Assembly: GCA_003512805.1 (NCBI GenBank)
Contig: DOOK01000093.1
Coordinates: 1 to 6,045, forward strand
DNA from: Erwinia sp.
GTDB taxonomy: Bacteria; Pseudomonadota; Gammaproteobacteria; Enterobacterales; Enterobacteriaceae
Reading direction: 5' to 3'
DNA: 6,045 nt
This document shows, one piece after another, positions 1 to 5,669 of this stretch. The position numbers and the translations under genes are program-made. Positions within the stretch are counted from its first letter, which is position 1; each line of letters begins with the position of its first letter. Below the pieces are notes generated by a model. That model made no database searches, was not told where the DNA came from, and saw only the letters and a list, made by a program, of their open reading frames with translations.

Positions 1-956
1 TCGGCGTTCTGCTTCACGGTAGAGGTAATCTGCTCCATCGCCGAGGCGGTCTCCTGCAGCGAGCTGGCCTGCTGCTCGGTACGCGAAGAAAGATCCATAT
101 TGCCCAGCGAAATTTCGCCAGAGGCGGTGGCAATCAGCTCGGTGCCGGAACGAACTTCGGTCACGATGCGCAGCAGGTTTTCATTCATGGTTTTCAACGC
201 CTGCATGAGCTGACCGGTTTCATCAGTAGAATTCACGCGGATCGCCGTGCGCAGATCGCCTGCCGCCACGTTTTCAGCAATTTTGACCGCCTCGCGCAGC
301 GGCGTAACGATAGAGCGGGTCAAAAAGTAGCCCAGCACGACGGCCAGCAGCGCTGCCAGCGAGGAAAAAATGACTGTAATGCGGGTGGCGGTAGTGCCAT
401 CAGCGACGGCGTTGGCGCCTTCAGCCTGCAGCTGCCCGGACTGCGAATCGGCAAAACGCTTGACGATATCCAGATAGGCCGTCTGTGTCGGCGTTATTTT
501 CATCAGCGCGTAATCGGCAGCCGCCTCCTGATTGCCCGAGCGCACTAAATTAAGCAGCTCGTTTTTGGCCGATTCAAACTGCTGTGCCGCCTCTTTGACC
601 GCCTGAATTTTTCTGATGCCGACCTCGGTGGTTTGCAGTCTGGCAATGTGTTCTATGGCCTGGTTGGTTTGCTGTGTCACGCTATCCAGCTGGCCGTAAC
701 GTTTCACATTTTTTTCCGGATGCGCCGTCTCAATAACCATCCCGCGCAGGTACTTTATCTGCTCGTTAACCCCATCGCGCGCGTCAAAGGCCAGCCTTAC
801 CTTGATGTAGCGATCGTTAACAATGCGATCCACCGCACCGTTAATGCTGCTGATTTTTACGATCGCCGTTACGCTGACCACGATTAATAGAAATATCACC
901 AGGCCAAACGCCGCGCCGAGACGTACGCCAACTTTCAAGTCTTTTACAGATATCAT
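1..956 (-). CDS. Methyl-accepting chemotaxis protein, N-terminal part (cut by left window edge)
   Basis: This is an inner-membrane chemoreceptor that senses a periplasmic ligand and controls the CheA kinase through CheW. I translated it from the ATG at 954-956, and 318 codons stay open to the window edge. Visible in order: a short cytoplasmic start; TM1 at about residues 11-34; a periplasmic segment at about 35-190, predicted helical and of the 4HB_MCP type rather than the Tar/Tsr type; TM2 at about 191-213; a HAMP domain at about 212-265 with Pro219, the GDL at 233-235 and the DETG at 245-248; then the start of the signalling domain. That part includes the adaptation segment SRTEQQASSLQETASAMEQ (291-309), whose EQ, QE and EQ pairs lie at the usual seven-residue spacing of methylation sites. 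The kinase-control tip and C-terminus are outside the window. An AAGGA ribosome site (966-970) lies 9 nt before the start. The ligand is unknown. Confidence 0.95.
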   Translation of the reverse strand, partial: MISVKDLKVGVRLGAAFGLVIFLLIVVSVTAIVKISSINGAVDRIVNDRYIKVRLAFDARDGVNEQIKYLRGMVIETAHPEKNVKRYGQLDSVTQQTNQAIEHIARLQTTEVGIRKIQAVKEAAQQFESAKNELLNLVRSGNQEAAADYALMKITPTQTAYLDIVKRFADSQSGQLQAEGANAVADGTTATRITVIFSSLAALLAVVLGYFLTRSIVTPLREAVKIAENVAAGDLRTAIRVNSTDETGQLMQALKTMNENLLRIVTEVRSGTELIATASGEISLGNMDLSSRTEQQASSLQETASAMEQITSTVKQNA

Positions 957-1020
957 CCGGGATGTTCCTTGCTGTTTAAAAAAGAGCCACTGAGGAAACC
1001 TTTAACATTACAAGGGCATT

Positions 1021-1047
1021 AAATCGGCACCAGAGAGGAAAACTTGA
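1021..1047 (-). promoter_or_regulatory. Sigma-28 (FliA) promoter for the chemoreceptor gene
   Basis: On the minus strand the sequence reads TCAAGTTT, then exactly 11 bases, then GCCGATTT. The enterobacterial FliA consensus is TAAAGTTT-N11-GCCGATAA, so the match is 7 of 8 at -35 and 6 of 8 at -10 with the exact spacing. The -10 end lies about 65 bp before the chemoreceptor start, a normal leader length. The position and direction fit a class III flagellar gene, which would express the receptor together with the flagellum. The transcription start is predicted near 1015 and was not measured. Confidence 0.8.
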
Positions 1048-1105
1048 CGGTGTTGTGAGCGAAATCGCGCATAAGGTAGGGTCGGGAAAGAAAAAAGCGA
1101 AGGGA

Positions 1106-1131
1106 TTTCCCCGGCTGGTTCGCCGGGGAAA
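1106..1131 (-). terminator. Hairpin terminator after opgB
   Basis: A perfect 10-bp stem, TTTCCCCGGC with GCCGGGGAAA, encloses a 6-base loop and begins 7 bases after the opgB stop codon at 1139-1141. On the minus strand a run of six T residues follows, but only after a gap of about 9 bases, so it is not a textbook intrinsic terminator. It separates opgB from the chemoreceptor gene, which has its own promoter further downstream. The hairpin may also simply protect the opgB mRNA 3' end. Confidence 0.6.
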
Positions 1132-1138
1132 CGGGCGT

Positions 1139-3436
1139 TTACTGAACCGGCACGATATTCAGGCTGACCAATCCGATACCGAGCTGACGGGCAGTGAAAC
1201 CGGCTACCGCGCCTTCAACAGTGGTTTCTGGCGCGGCAGGTTTGAGCGTTAACAGTCGTGCCCGGGTGGGATTGTTGAGACGGATGCTGACCGTGGTGTC
1301 TCCGTGGCCCAGGTGGAACGTCTGCTCGCTATCGCCAATTTTTACGGTAAAAGGGCGTTGGCTGTTGGTGCCAAATGCGCGTGCCGTCAGGACCAGATCA
1401 AACGTTTCCGGCAGCGGTTCAAGCCAGGTAATGCTGACTTCGGGCAGCAGCCCGGCATCCGACCAGCGCCCGCCCCAGGGTTCGATATAGGAAAGACCGC
1501 TGACCTTCTGTACTTGTTTGGGCAAACCGGGCAGGGCAAACAGGATGGCCTCGGAAGAATATCTCAGGTCGTCATCGGCAACGCGCAGTCGGGTCACGGT
1601 TTGCTGATAGCGTGCCTCGCTTTGATTCCCGATTTGGCGAAAGCCAACGCGGCCCTGCGTTAGGCCGGGCTTCAGCTCCCGTATCGTCGGCGGTGAGTTT
1701 AGCGTGCCGTCGGCGACGCAAAGCTGCCGGTTCAGCGCCAGTTTTTCATCCCAGACGGCGCCCATTTTATAACAGCTGTCTATCCAGACAAATTTCTCAT
1801 CTGGCGAAAAATTTGCCAGCTGCTGTTTCAGCGGGGGCGCCAGGTAGACATCGAATTTCGGCTCGATTTTGTCTGGTTTAACCGAAAGCAGCAGCGGTAA
1901 TTTGAAATGCACACCGGCAAAGCCGAAGGTGTTATGCACCGTATCCGTTTTATAATCGGAAATCGTTTTTGGGAAATTCCACAGCTTAATCACGTCCGGC
2001 TTCCACTCGTTTATCTTCTCTTTGATATTCAGATACGTCTCTGCAAGAGAAGCAGAAGAGAGGCTACTGCGCCCCAGGCCGATAAAATTATCCCCCCCCA
2101 GCGCATCCAGCACCGTCGCGCCGTTGTCCAGCGTGCTGCGCTTAACCGGGACGACTTTACCGTCGGGGTTATCACCGCGCAGCATAAAGAAAAGGTTGCT
2201 GCGCTCGTGCTGATTCAGGTATTTCCAGGCAGTATTGTTCATCGCCAGGTGATCGGAGCTGACCACGATTATCGTATTTTTAAACCAGGGCGTAGCGCGG
2301 ATCCTCTCTATCAGCCGCGCAATATGCTGCTGGCTACAGGCGACGGCGGCGAAAGATTTGTTTTGTTTGCCTTCCCACAGGTAGCTTTTTCGCTGGCAGC
2401 TGCGTGAGATGAATCCGTCGGGATGGTGTGTGTCTACCGTCAGGGCAAACAGCGAGAAGGGTTTTCCCTGCTGCGCCAGTTCAACATATTTATCGTAGAC
2501 GCTGTCCAGTACCGTATCGTCATACCAGCCCCAGTCATTACGGTAGGCGGGATCTTTCACCACGCTTTTTAGTTCGTTGAAACCATACAGATGATCGAAC
2601 CCATGTGAGGAGAGAAACAGATCTTTGCCGGCAAAGCTCAGGCTGGCGCCCTGATAAAAGTAGTTTTGATAGCCTGCCGCTTTCAGGATGTCCCCCAGAC
2701 AAATATTCTGCGGATAAAAGGTAGAAAGCGAGCTGGAGGCATTGCCGTCGAAAGGGGCAAAAAGCGGGATACCGCACTGCGAGGCGACCATACCCGCAAT
2801 GGTATATTCCGTGCCGGGCAGCTGCTGAGTATGACTGAAATCCAGCGAGCCGGCTTTGATGGCATTGAGTTCCGGCGCAAGGTTGGGGAAGGCTTCTTCA
2901 TTAAAGTAGGTGCGCTCCAGGCTCTCGGCGTAGATATAAACCAGATTAGGTTTATCGCCGCGTATCTGCGTGCCCGGCACCTTATAGTGCGCATAAAAAT
3001 CGGAGTCGCCTTTGCCCAGCTGTGATTTCAGCAAATCGCTGACCTGCTGATAAGCGGGCGTGGTTTTAATTGAGGCCAGCGCCAGCACAATCGCCAGCAG
3101 ACCACAGAGCTTGCTGCCGCTGCGTTTCCTGCCGTGCCGTAAAATCCGGGCGAGCAGCGCAAACAGGGCCACCAGCGCAATAACCATTCCCCCTGCCGGC
3201 AGCAAATATTTACTGACCCCGGCGCCGCTCAGACTATTGGTAAGCGTATAGATAACCGCGTCGTTGATGCCTTCGCCCGTAAAGTAATTGCTCGCGAGTA
3301 GCGAAGCGTTCAGCACGATATAAAGGCCAAGCAGTAAAATAATCGCGGAAAAACCCAGCCTGTTTTTTCTGGCTTTCCAGCTGTATAGCAGGGCAGAGGC
3401 GATGAAAAGAAGCAATGAAAGTGATTCAGATCCCAT
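1139..3436 (-). CDS. opgB: Phosphoglycerol transferase I (OpgB/MdoB)
   Basis: OpgB transfers phosphoglycerol from phosphatidylglycerol to osmoregulated periplasmic glucans, releasing diacylglycerol. It is anchored in the inner membrane with its active site in the periplasm. The 765 residues align with E. coli OpgB (763) throughout, for example LTNSLSGAGVSKYLLP, LDFSHTQQLPGTEYTIAGM and VSSDHLAMNNTAWKYLN. Membrane segments lie at about residues 4-20, 28-49, 80-99 and 109-124. A sulfatase/alkaline-phosphatase-fold domain starts near 163. By alignment with the related LtaS family, likely catalytic and metal-binding residues are Glu171, Thr209 (nucleophile), His337, Asp395 and His396. A C-terminal domain from about 515 to 765 is typical of OpgB. 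The start gives the same N-terminus as E. coli plus one residue; a GGAGA lies 12 nt upstream, which is rather far. It is complete, has no frameshift, and is transcribed divergently from the porin. Confidence 0.97.
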   Translation of the reverse strand: MGSESLSLLLFIASALLYSWKARKNRLGFSAIILLLGLYIVLNASLLASNYFTGEGINDAVIYTLTNSLSGAGVSKYLLPAGGMVIALVALFALLARILRHGRKRSGSKLCGLLAIVLALASIKTTPAYQQVSDLLKSQLGKGDSDFYAHYKVPGTQIRGDKPNLVYIYAESLERTYFNEEAFPNLAPELNAIKAGSLDFSHTQQLPGTEYTIAGMVASQCGIPLFAPFDGNASSSLSTFYPQNICLGDILKAAGYQNYFYQGASLSFAGKDLFLSSHGFDHLYGFNELKSVVKDPAYRNDWGWYDDTVLDSVYDKYVELAQQGKPFSLFALTVDTHHPDGFISRSCQRKSYLWEGKQNKSFAAVACSQQHIARLIERIRATPWFKNTIIVVSSDHLAMNNTAWKYLNQHERSNLFFMLRGDNPDGKVVPVKRSTLDNGATVLDALGGDNFIGLGRSSLSSASLAETYLNIKEKINEWKPDVIKLWNFPKTISDYKTDTVHNTFGFAGVHFKLPLLLSVKPDKIEPKFDVYLAPPLKQQLANFSPDEKFVWIDSCYKMGAVWDEKLALNRQLCVADGTLNSPPTIRELKPGLTQGRVGFRQIGNQSEARYQQTVTRLRVADDDLRYSSEAILFALPGLPKQVQKVSGLSYIEPWGGRWSDAGLLPEVSITWLEPLPETFDLVLTARAFGTNSQRPFTVKIGDSEQTFHLGHGDTTVSIRLNNPTRARLLTLKPAAPETTVEGAVAGFTARQLGIGLVSLNIVPVQ
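3169..3176 (-). other. Chi octamer (GCTGGTGG) inside opgB
   Basis: This is an exact match to the E. coli RecBCD Chi sequence on the opgB coding strand. It lies inside codons of the membrane region. Chi is common in enterobacterial coding DNA, so this supports an enteric chromosomal context and nothing more. Confidence 0.4.
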
Positions 3437-3475
3437 TATTTTTTATATTCTCCGAAAAAGGCAGTCCCTGTCGAC

Positions 3476-3506
3476 ATTACACGCCAATTTGTAGCGAATC
3501 TGTCAA
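3476..3506 (-). promoter_or_regulatory. Likely sigma-70 promoter of opgB
   Basis: On the minus strand a perfect TTGACA (3501-3506) is followed, after 19 bases, by TGTAAT (3476-3481), which matches the -10 consensus at 5 of 6 positions. The spacer is 2 bases longer than ideal, so the promoter may be weak or factor-dependent. Predicted transcription starts near 3469, giving a leader of about 33 nt before the opgB ATG. This is the best housekeeping promoter candidate I can see for opgB. Confidence 0.5.
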
Positions 3507-3548
3507 TTTAACGCAGCCGGTGAAGGCTGGCAATAACGGCTCAAAGGA

Positions 3549-3575
3549 TAAAAATGACCGACGTCACGGCGATAA
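3549..3575 (+). promoter_or_regulatory. FliA (sigma-28)-like motif facing the porin
   Basis: The plus strand reads TAAA, then 15 bases, then GGCGATAA. The core FliA consensus is TAAA-N15-GCCGATAA, so this has 4 of 4 at the -35 core and 7 of 8 at -10 with exact spacing. The distal -35 half (AATG instead of GTTT) is poor. Transcription would start near 3582, about 370 nt before the porin start, so the product could be a long porin leader, a separate short RNA, or nothing. It remains a candidate; context supports it less than the chemoreceptor promoter. Confidence 0.35.
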
Positions 3576-3692
3576 AACTTTGTCGGAGGAGGGCGTTAAC
3601 TTTGGGTTTTATGCGCCAGAGGACGATCGGCGTAGGAGAGGGATAAAAATAAATTAATTAAAGATTAAGGCCTTCGCTGCCGAAAACCTGGT

Positions 3693-3710
3693 CAGGCTCT
3701 CATAAGCCTG
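3693..3710. other. Small inverted repeat in the opgB-porin gap
   Basis: CAGGCT and AGCCTG form a 6-bp perfect stem around a 6-base loop (CTCATA). No T run follows on either strand, so it is not an evident intrinsic terminator. It could be an operator or an RNA hairpin if the region is transcribed; it is also short enough to occur by chance. Confidence 0.3.
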
Positions 3711-3861
3711 GCGGGCGGCGAGTAAAAAACCGCGAACGCCACCGTCTGAGCCGGAAAAAACAGAAGGTAATGGGCCAGAGTTTTTAGCATTTCTAAAACA
3801 AACAGAGATAAGAGATTTTACAAAAGCCATTTATATCCGCTGTGCTGCCGCGTTTCGCCCC

Positions 3862-3867
3862 TATAAT
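3862..3867 (+). promoter_or_regulatory. Porin promoter -10 element (TATAAT)
   Basis: A perfect TATAAT lies 82 bp before the porin ATG and is followed directly by the GC-rich discriminator CGCGCGC. No good TTGACA-like hexamer occurs 16-18 bp upstream (the sequence there is near GCTGTG), which suggests dependence on an activator bound further upstream. The AT-rich stretch at about 3813-3837 would be a natural place for it. Transcription is predicted to begin near 3874, giving a leader of about 76 nt. In known enterobacterial promoters, GC-rich discriminators of this sort go with negative stringent control; whether that applies here is inference. Confidence 0.55.
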
Positions 3868-3894
3868 CGCGCGCAAAATTGGCTTTATGTGACG

Positions 3895-3912
3895 TTTTTT
3901 CTATTTTTTTCG
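3895..3912 (+). other. T-rich segment in the porin mRNA leader
   Basis: Two T runs separated by CTA lie in the predicted 5' untranslated region of the porin, between the promoter and the ribosome site. No GC-rich stem precedes them, so they are not a simple terminator. U-rich single-stranded leaders are typical places for Hfq contact in sRNA-regulated porin messages of enterics; that role is inferred here. Confidence 0.3.
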
Positions 3913-3938
3913 TCCTTAATTTTCTGGCAATGCTTTAC

Positions 3939-3942
3939 AGGG
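3939..3942 (+). promoter_or_regulatory. Ribosome binding site deciding the porin start
   Basis: AGGG lies 7 nt before the ATG at 3950, which is ideal spacing. The second in-frame ATG at 3962 would be 19 nt away and has no ribosome site of its own. The first ATG is therefore preferred, giving a signal peptide of 27 residues instead of 23. Confidence 0.7.
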
Positions 3943-3949
3943 CTACATA

Positions 3950-5101
3950 ATGTTAACAAAAATGCGCGTGTTAAGTCAGGCTGTTGGCCTGGCGCTGGTG
4001 GTGGGCGGAGCGTCTTTTGCTGCTCATGCAGAAGTAACGCTGATCAAACAGGATCCGCAGGCTGGCGATCCGCTGAGCCGTCTGAATTTCACCGTAGGCG
4101 GCAGTATTCGCCCACAGTTTAATAACCTGACCGGCGATGACGGCAAAAATGCCTACCGTCGTAATGGCTTTGACGGCGGCACTCGTTTCCGTTTTCTGGC
4201 CGATTATTACCTGTTTGATGACGTCAGCTGGGTAGGTTATTACGAGTTGGGCGTCAATATCCCGGCGCTGTTCGACTGGGACAATCATTATGCAGACAAA
4301 GCGCATGATACCAGCCGCCGTATGCTTTACACCGGTTTCCAGAGCAAGACCTGGGGTAAACTCACCTTCGGTCAGCAGAACAGCGTTTATTACGATGTGG
4401 TCGGCGCAAAAACGGATATCTGGGATTATGACATGCTGGCGCAGGCGCCAGGCAACGGTATCAATGGCGACTACGACGGCTCTTACCGTTCACGCAAAAT
4501 GCTGAAGTATAAAAATACCTTCGGTAATGCGGACGTGCTGGCTTCTTATCTGTTTGCCGATAACGAATTTTTACCGGGCAACGGCCTGCGCTACAAGCGC
4601 CAGGGCGGCGGCTCGCTGGGTGTGGATTATCACCTGAGCAAAAATCTGATCTGGGGTACGGCGTGGAACTTTACCCGCGCTGATATGCGTAATCCAGGCA
4701 CGGGCGACGACAAAACCTGGAATCAGAATATTTACGGCACGTCCCTGAGCTGGAAGCCGGATAACTGGACCTTCTCGTTTGGTGGTGGCTATTACCAGAA
4801 CTACCTGCTGAGCACGAAAAAAGGCGTGGATAACTACTTCGCTGGCGATGCGTGGGGGATCGAATATCTGGCAGGCTACACCATTCCGGTGGGCAACTAC
4901 GGTCTGAAAACCTTTATGCCTTACGTGATGGGCGACCGCCTGGAATATGTTAACGATCGTGATTACCAGCGTATCGATAACGGCGTGGGTGTGACCTTCC
5001 AGCTCGATTACGGCTTCCGTGTAGATTACGAACACGTCTTTACCTCAAGCAGCAATAACCTGGGCGACATGAACCTGGTGCGTCTGCGTTACGACTTCTG
5101 A
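3950..5101 (+). CDS. Outer-membrane porin (Gram-negative general-porin family)
   Basis: A 383-residue beta-barrel precursor that should form a diffusion channel in the outer membrane. The N-terminus is a clear Sec signal peptide: Lys4 and Arg6, a hydrophobic stretch at about 8-20, and cleavage after AHA (27) to give mature EVTL. Alternating aromatic/polar strands run to the C-terminus, which ends in VRLRYDF with the terminal Phe used for BAM recognition. Two general-porin hallmarks are visible: RNGFDGGTRFRF (71-82), equivalent to the RxGFxGxT strand of OmpF/OmpC, and GKLTFGQQNSVYYDVVGAKTD (136-156 region), equivalent to the strand leading into constriction loop L3. The acidic loop that follows (about 156-175) lacks the PEFGGD of OmpF. 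The mature start also differs from the AEIYNKDG type, so this is a distinct branch; I cannot assign a named orthologue. It is divergent from opgB and convergent with the tautomerase gene. Length matches the family. Confidence 0.88.
   Translation: MLTKMRVLSQAVGLALVVGGASFAAHAEVTLIKQDPQAGDPLSRLNFTVGGSIRPQFNNLTGDDGKNAYRRNGFDGGTRFRFLADYYLFDDVSWVGYYELGVNIPALFDWDNHYADKAHDTSRRMLYTGFQSKTWGKLTFGQQNSVYYDVVGAKTDIWDYDMLAQAPGNGINGDYDGSYRSRKMLKYKNTFGNADVLASYLFADNEFLPGNGLRYKRQGGGSLGVDYHLSKNLIWGTAWNFTRADMRNPGTGDDKTWNQNIYGTSLSWKPDNWTFSFGGGYYQNYLLSTKKGVDNYFAGDAWGIEYLAGYTIPVGNYGLKTFMPYVMGDRLEYVNDRDYQRIDNGVGVTFQLDYGFRVDYEHVFTSSSNNLGDMNLVRLRYDF
3994..4001 (+). other. Chi octamer (GCTGGTGG) inside the porin signal-peptide region
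   Basis: An exact Chi sequence lies on the coding strand of the porin within the hydrophobic signal-peptide codons. GC-rich Leu/Val/Gly codons readily produce this octamer, so it may have no special role. Confidence 0.4.
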
Positions 5102-5106
5102 TGTTC

Positions 5107-5134
5107 ACCATCCCCGGCGAAAGCCGGGGATGGT
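5107..5134 (+). terminator. Hairpin terminator after the porin gene
   Basis: A perfect 12-bp stem (ACCATCCCCGGC with GCCGGGGATGGT) closed by a GAAA tetraloop begins 5 bases after the porin stop codon at 5099-5101. The bases that follow (TCCTTC) are pyrimidine-rich but are not a long T run. Stability and position argue for termination or 3'-end protection of the porin mRNA. It lies between two convergent genes and may also limit read-through from the tautomerase gene, though there is no T run on that side. Confidence 0.75.
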
Positions 5135-5160
5135 TCCTTCGCTACGCTATCGTCAACGTT

Positions 5161-5550
5161 TTAAAGCTCACCCGTCACATACTGTGCCACGCCGTTACCG
5201 AAGCTCCAGTCGCCTTTGTCATTGGTGATAAAACTGATCATGACATCGGCCGGCAAAATGCCGCAGCTTTCTTTGAATTCGCGACACAGTTCCGCCATAA
5301 AAAACTGCTTTTGTTCATCGCTGCGCGGGCTGGTAAACACCCTGACCATCACCAGGTTATCGGTACGCGTCAGGCCCAGGCCCGTATCTTCAAACACCAT
5401 CTGATAACGCTTGTTTTCGTGAACAATCTGGTAGCGATCGCGTGGCGGCACGTGGAAAGCGGCCAGCACGGCACGGTGTGCAGCATCCAGCAGCGTTTTC
5501 ATTTCTGATTCAGAACGGCCCTGGATAACATCAAATTGCAGTAATGGCAT
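5161..5550 (-). CDS. Tautomerase-superfamily protein, malonate semialdehyde decarboxylase-like
   Basis: A 129-residue cytosolic protein of the tautomerase superfamily, in which Pro1, exposed by removal of Met, is the catalytic residue. Its length and sequence closely follow Pseudomonas pavonaceae malonate semialdehyde decarboxylase (MSAD), as far as I recall that protein: PLLQFDVIQGR at the start, LLDAAH, PRDRYQIV, EDTGLG, SPRSDEQK and DWSFG. Numbering from Pro1, I see Pro1, Asp37, Arg75, Trp114 and Phe116 conserved. Position 73, Arg in MSAD, is Ser here. MSAD converts malonate semialdehyde to acetaldehyde and CO2, but without Arg73 the substrate here may differ, and the physiological role is unknown. 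AAGGGG lies 5 nt before the start. The gene is divergent from a LysR regulator, a common arrangement for a regulated enzyme gene. I am confident of the family and unsure of the reaction. Confidence 0.88.
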   Translation of the reverse strand: MPLLQFDVIQGRSESEMKTLLDAAHRAVLAAFHVPPRDRYQIVHENKRYQMVFEDTGLGLTRTDNLVMVRVFTSPRSDEQKQFFMAELCREFKESCGILPADVMISFITNDKGDWSFGNGVAQYVTGEL

Positions 5551-5669
5551 AGTTTCCCCTTGCTATATCCGGTGAGAGCAGTAGCGCGACAGGGTTTACT
5601 GTAGAGGCATTACCGCAGGGGAAAAAGCGCTATAGTTAAAATGATTATTTATTATAGTGAACAATCGAG
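5551..5669. promoter_or_regulatory. Divergent promoter/operator region between the tautomerase and LysR genes
   Basis: This 119-bp gap should carry both promoters and the LysR-type operator. The right half is AT-rich. On the plus strand TATAGT occurs twice, at 5631-5636 and 5653-5658, starting 22 bp apart, about two helical turns. On the minus strand a TATAAT (5651-5656) overlaps the second copy. CTATA and TATAG form an imperfect dyad across 5630-5657. None of these has a good -35 partner. A canonical LysR box (T-N11-A with a clear dyad) is not evident, so the exact sites are uncertain. Confidence 0.45.
5556..5561 (-). promoter_or_regulatory. Strong ribosome binding site of the tautomerase gene
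   Basis: AAGGGG on the minus strand lies 5 nt before the ATG at 5548-5550. It fixes the start so that Pro follows Met directly, as the superfamily's catalytic mechanism requires. Confidence 0.75.

Larger units (their letters stand above)
3437..3949. other. Divergent intergenic region between opgB and the porin gene
   Basis: This 513-bp gap contains no convincing protein gene. From left to right it holds: the opgB leader and likely promoter (3476-3506); a 5-bp hairpin CAGCC/GGCTG near 3513-3528; a FliA-like motif facing right (3549-3575); a purine-rich GGAGGAGGG (3585-3593) with no well-placed start codon; an AT-rich block with TTAATTAA (about 3643-3668); a 6-bp hairpin (3693-3710); and the porin promoter and T-rich leader (3862-3949). 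The gap is much longer than two divergent promoters need, so a small RNA or several regulator sites could lie within it. Coding potential looks poor: the only long frame, running right from inside opgB, has no ribosome site and no recognisable protein features. Confidence 0.7.

Noticed and set aside
633..887. An 84-codon rightward frame inside the chemoreceptor gene
   Set aside because: It is antisense to a strongly supported chemoreceptor reading frame and has no ribosome site or family signature.
1907..2407. A 166-codon rightward frame opposite opgB
   Set aside because: It is the antisense shadow of a highly conserved part of opgB, and its amino acid sequence follows no known family.
3415..3657. 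An 80-codon rightward open frame covering the opgB start and part of the gap
   Set aside because: It overlaps the opgB N-terminus on the opposite strand, has no ribosome site, and its product is low-complexity and charged at the end with no recognisable domain. It is probably a chance frame.
3813..3837. A possible OmpR-like site upstream of the porin -10 (ATTTTACAAAAGCC region)
   Set aside because: The resemblance to OmpR sites is loose and the stretch is simply AT-rich; I could not support a specific match, so it is mentioned only as a place to test.
3886..3900. TGTGACG near the porin leader considered as a CRP site
   Set aside because: Only the left half (TGTGA) is present, the right half TCACA is missing, and it lies downstream of the predicted transcription start.
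4571..5035. A 154-codon leftward frame opposite the porin
   Set aside because: It is the mirror of porin codons, and the porin frame has a signal peptide, family motifs and a terminal Phe.
1106..5134. Similar CCCCGGC/GCCGGGG stems after opgB and after the porin, considered as a dispersed repeat
   Set aside because: The similarity is confined to the GC-rich stem and part of the loop, each hairpin lies directly after a stop codon, and stems of this kind are common in enterobacterial terminators.
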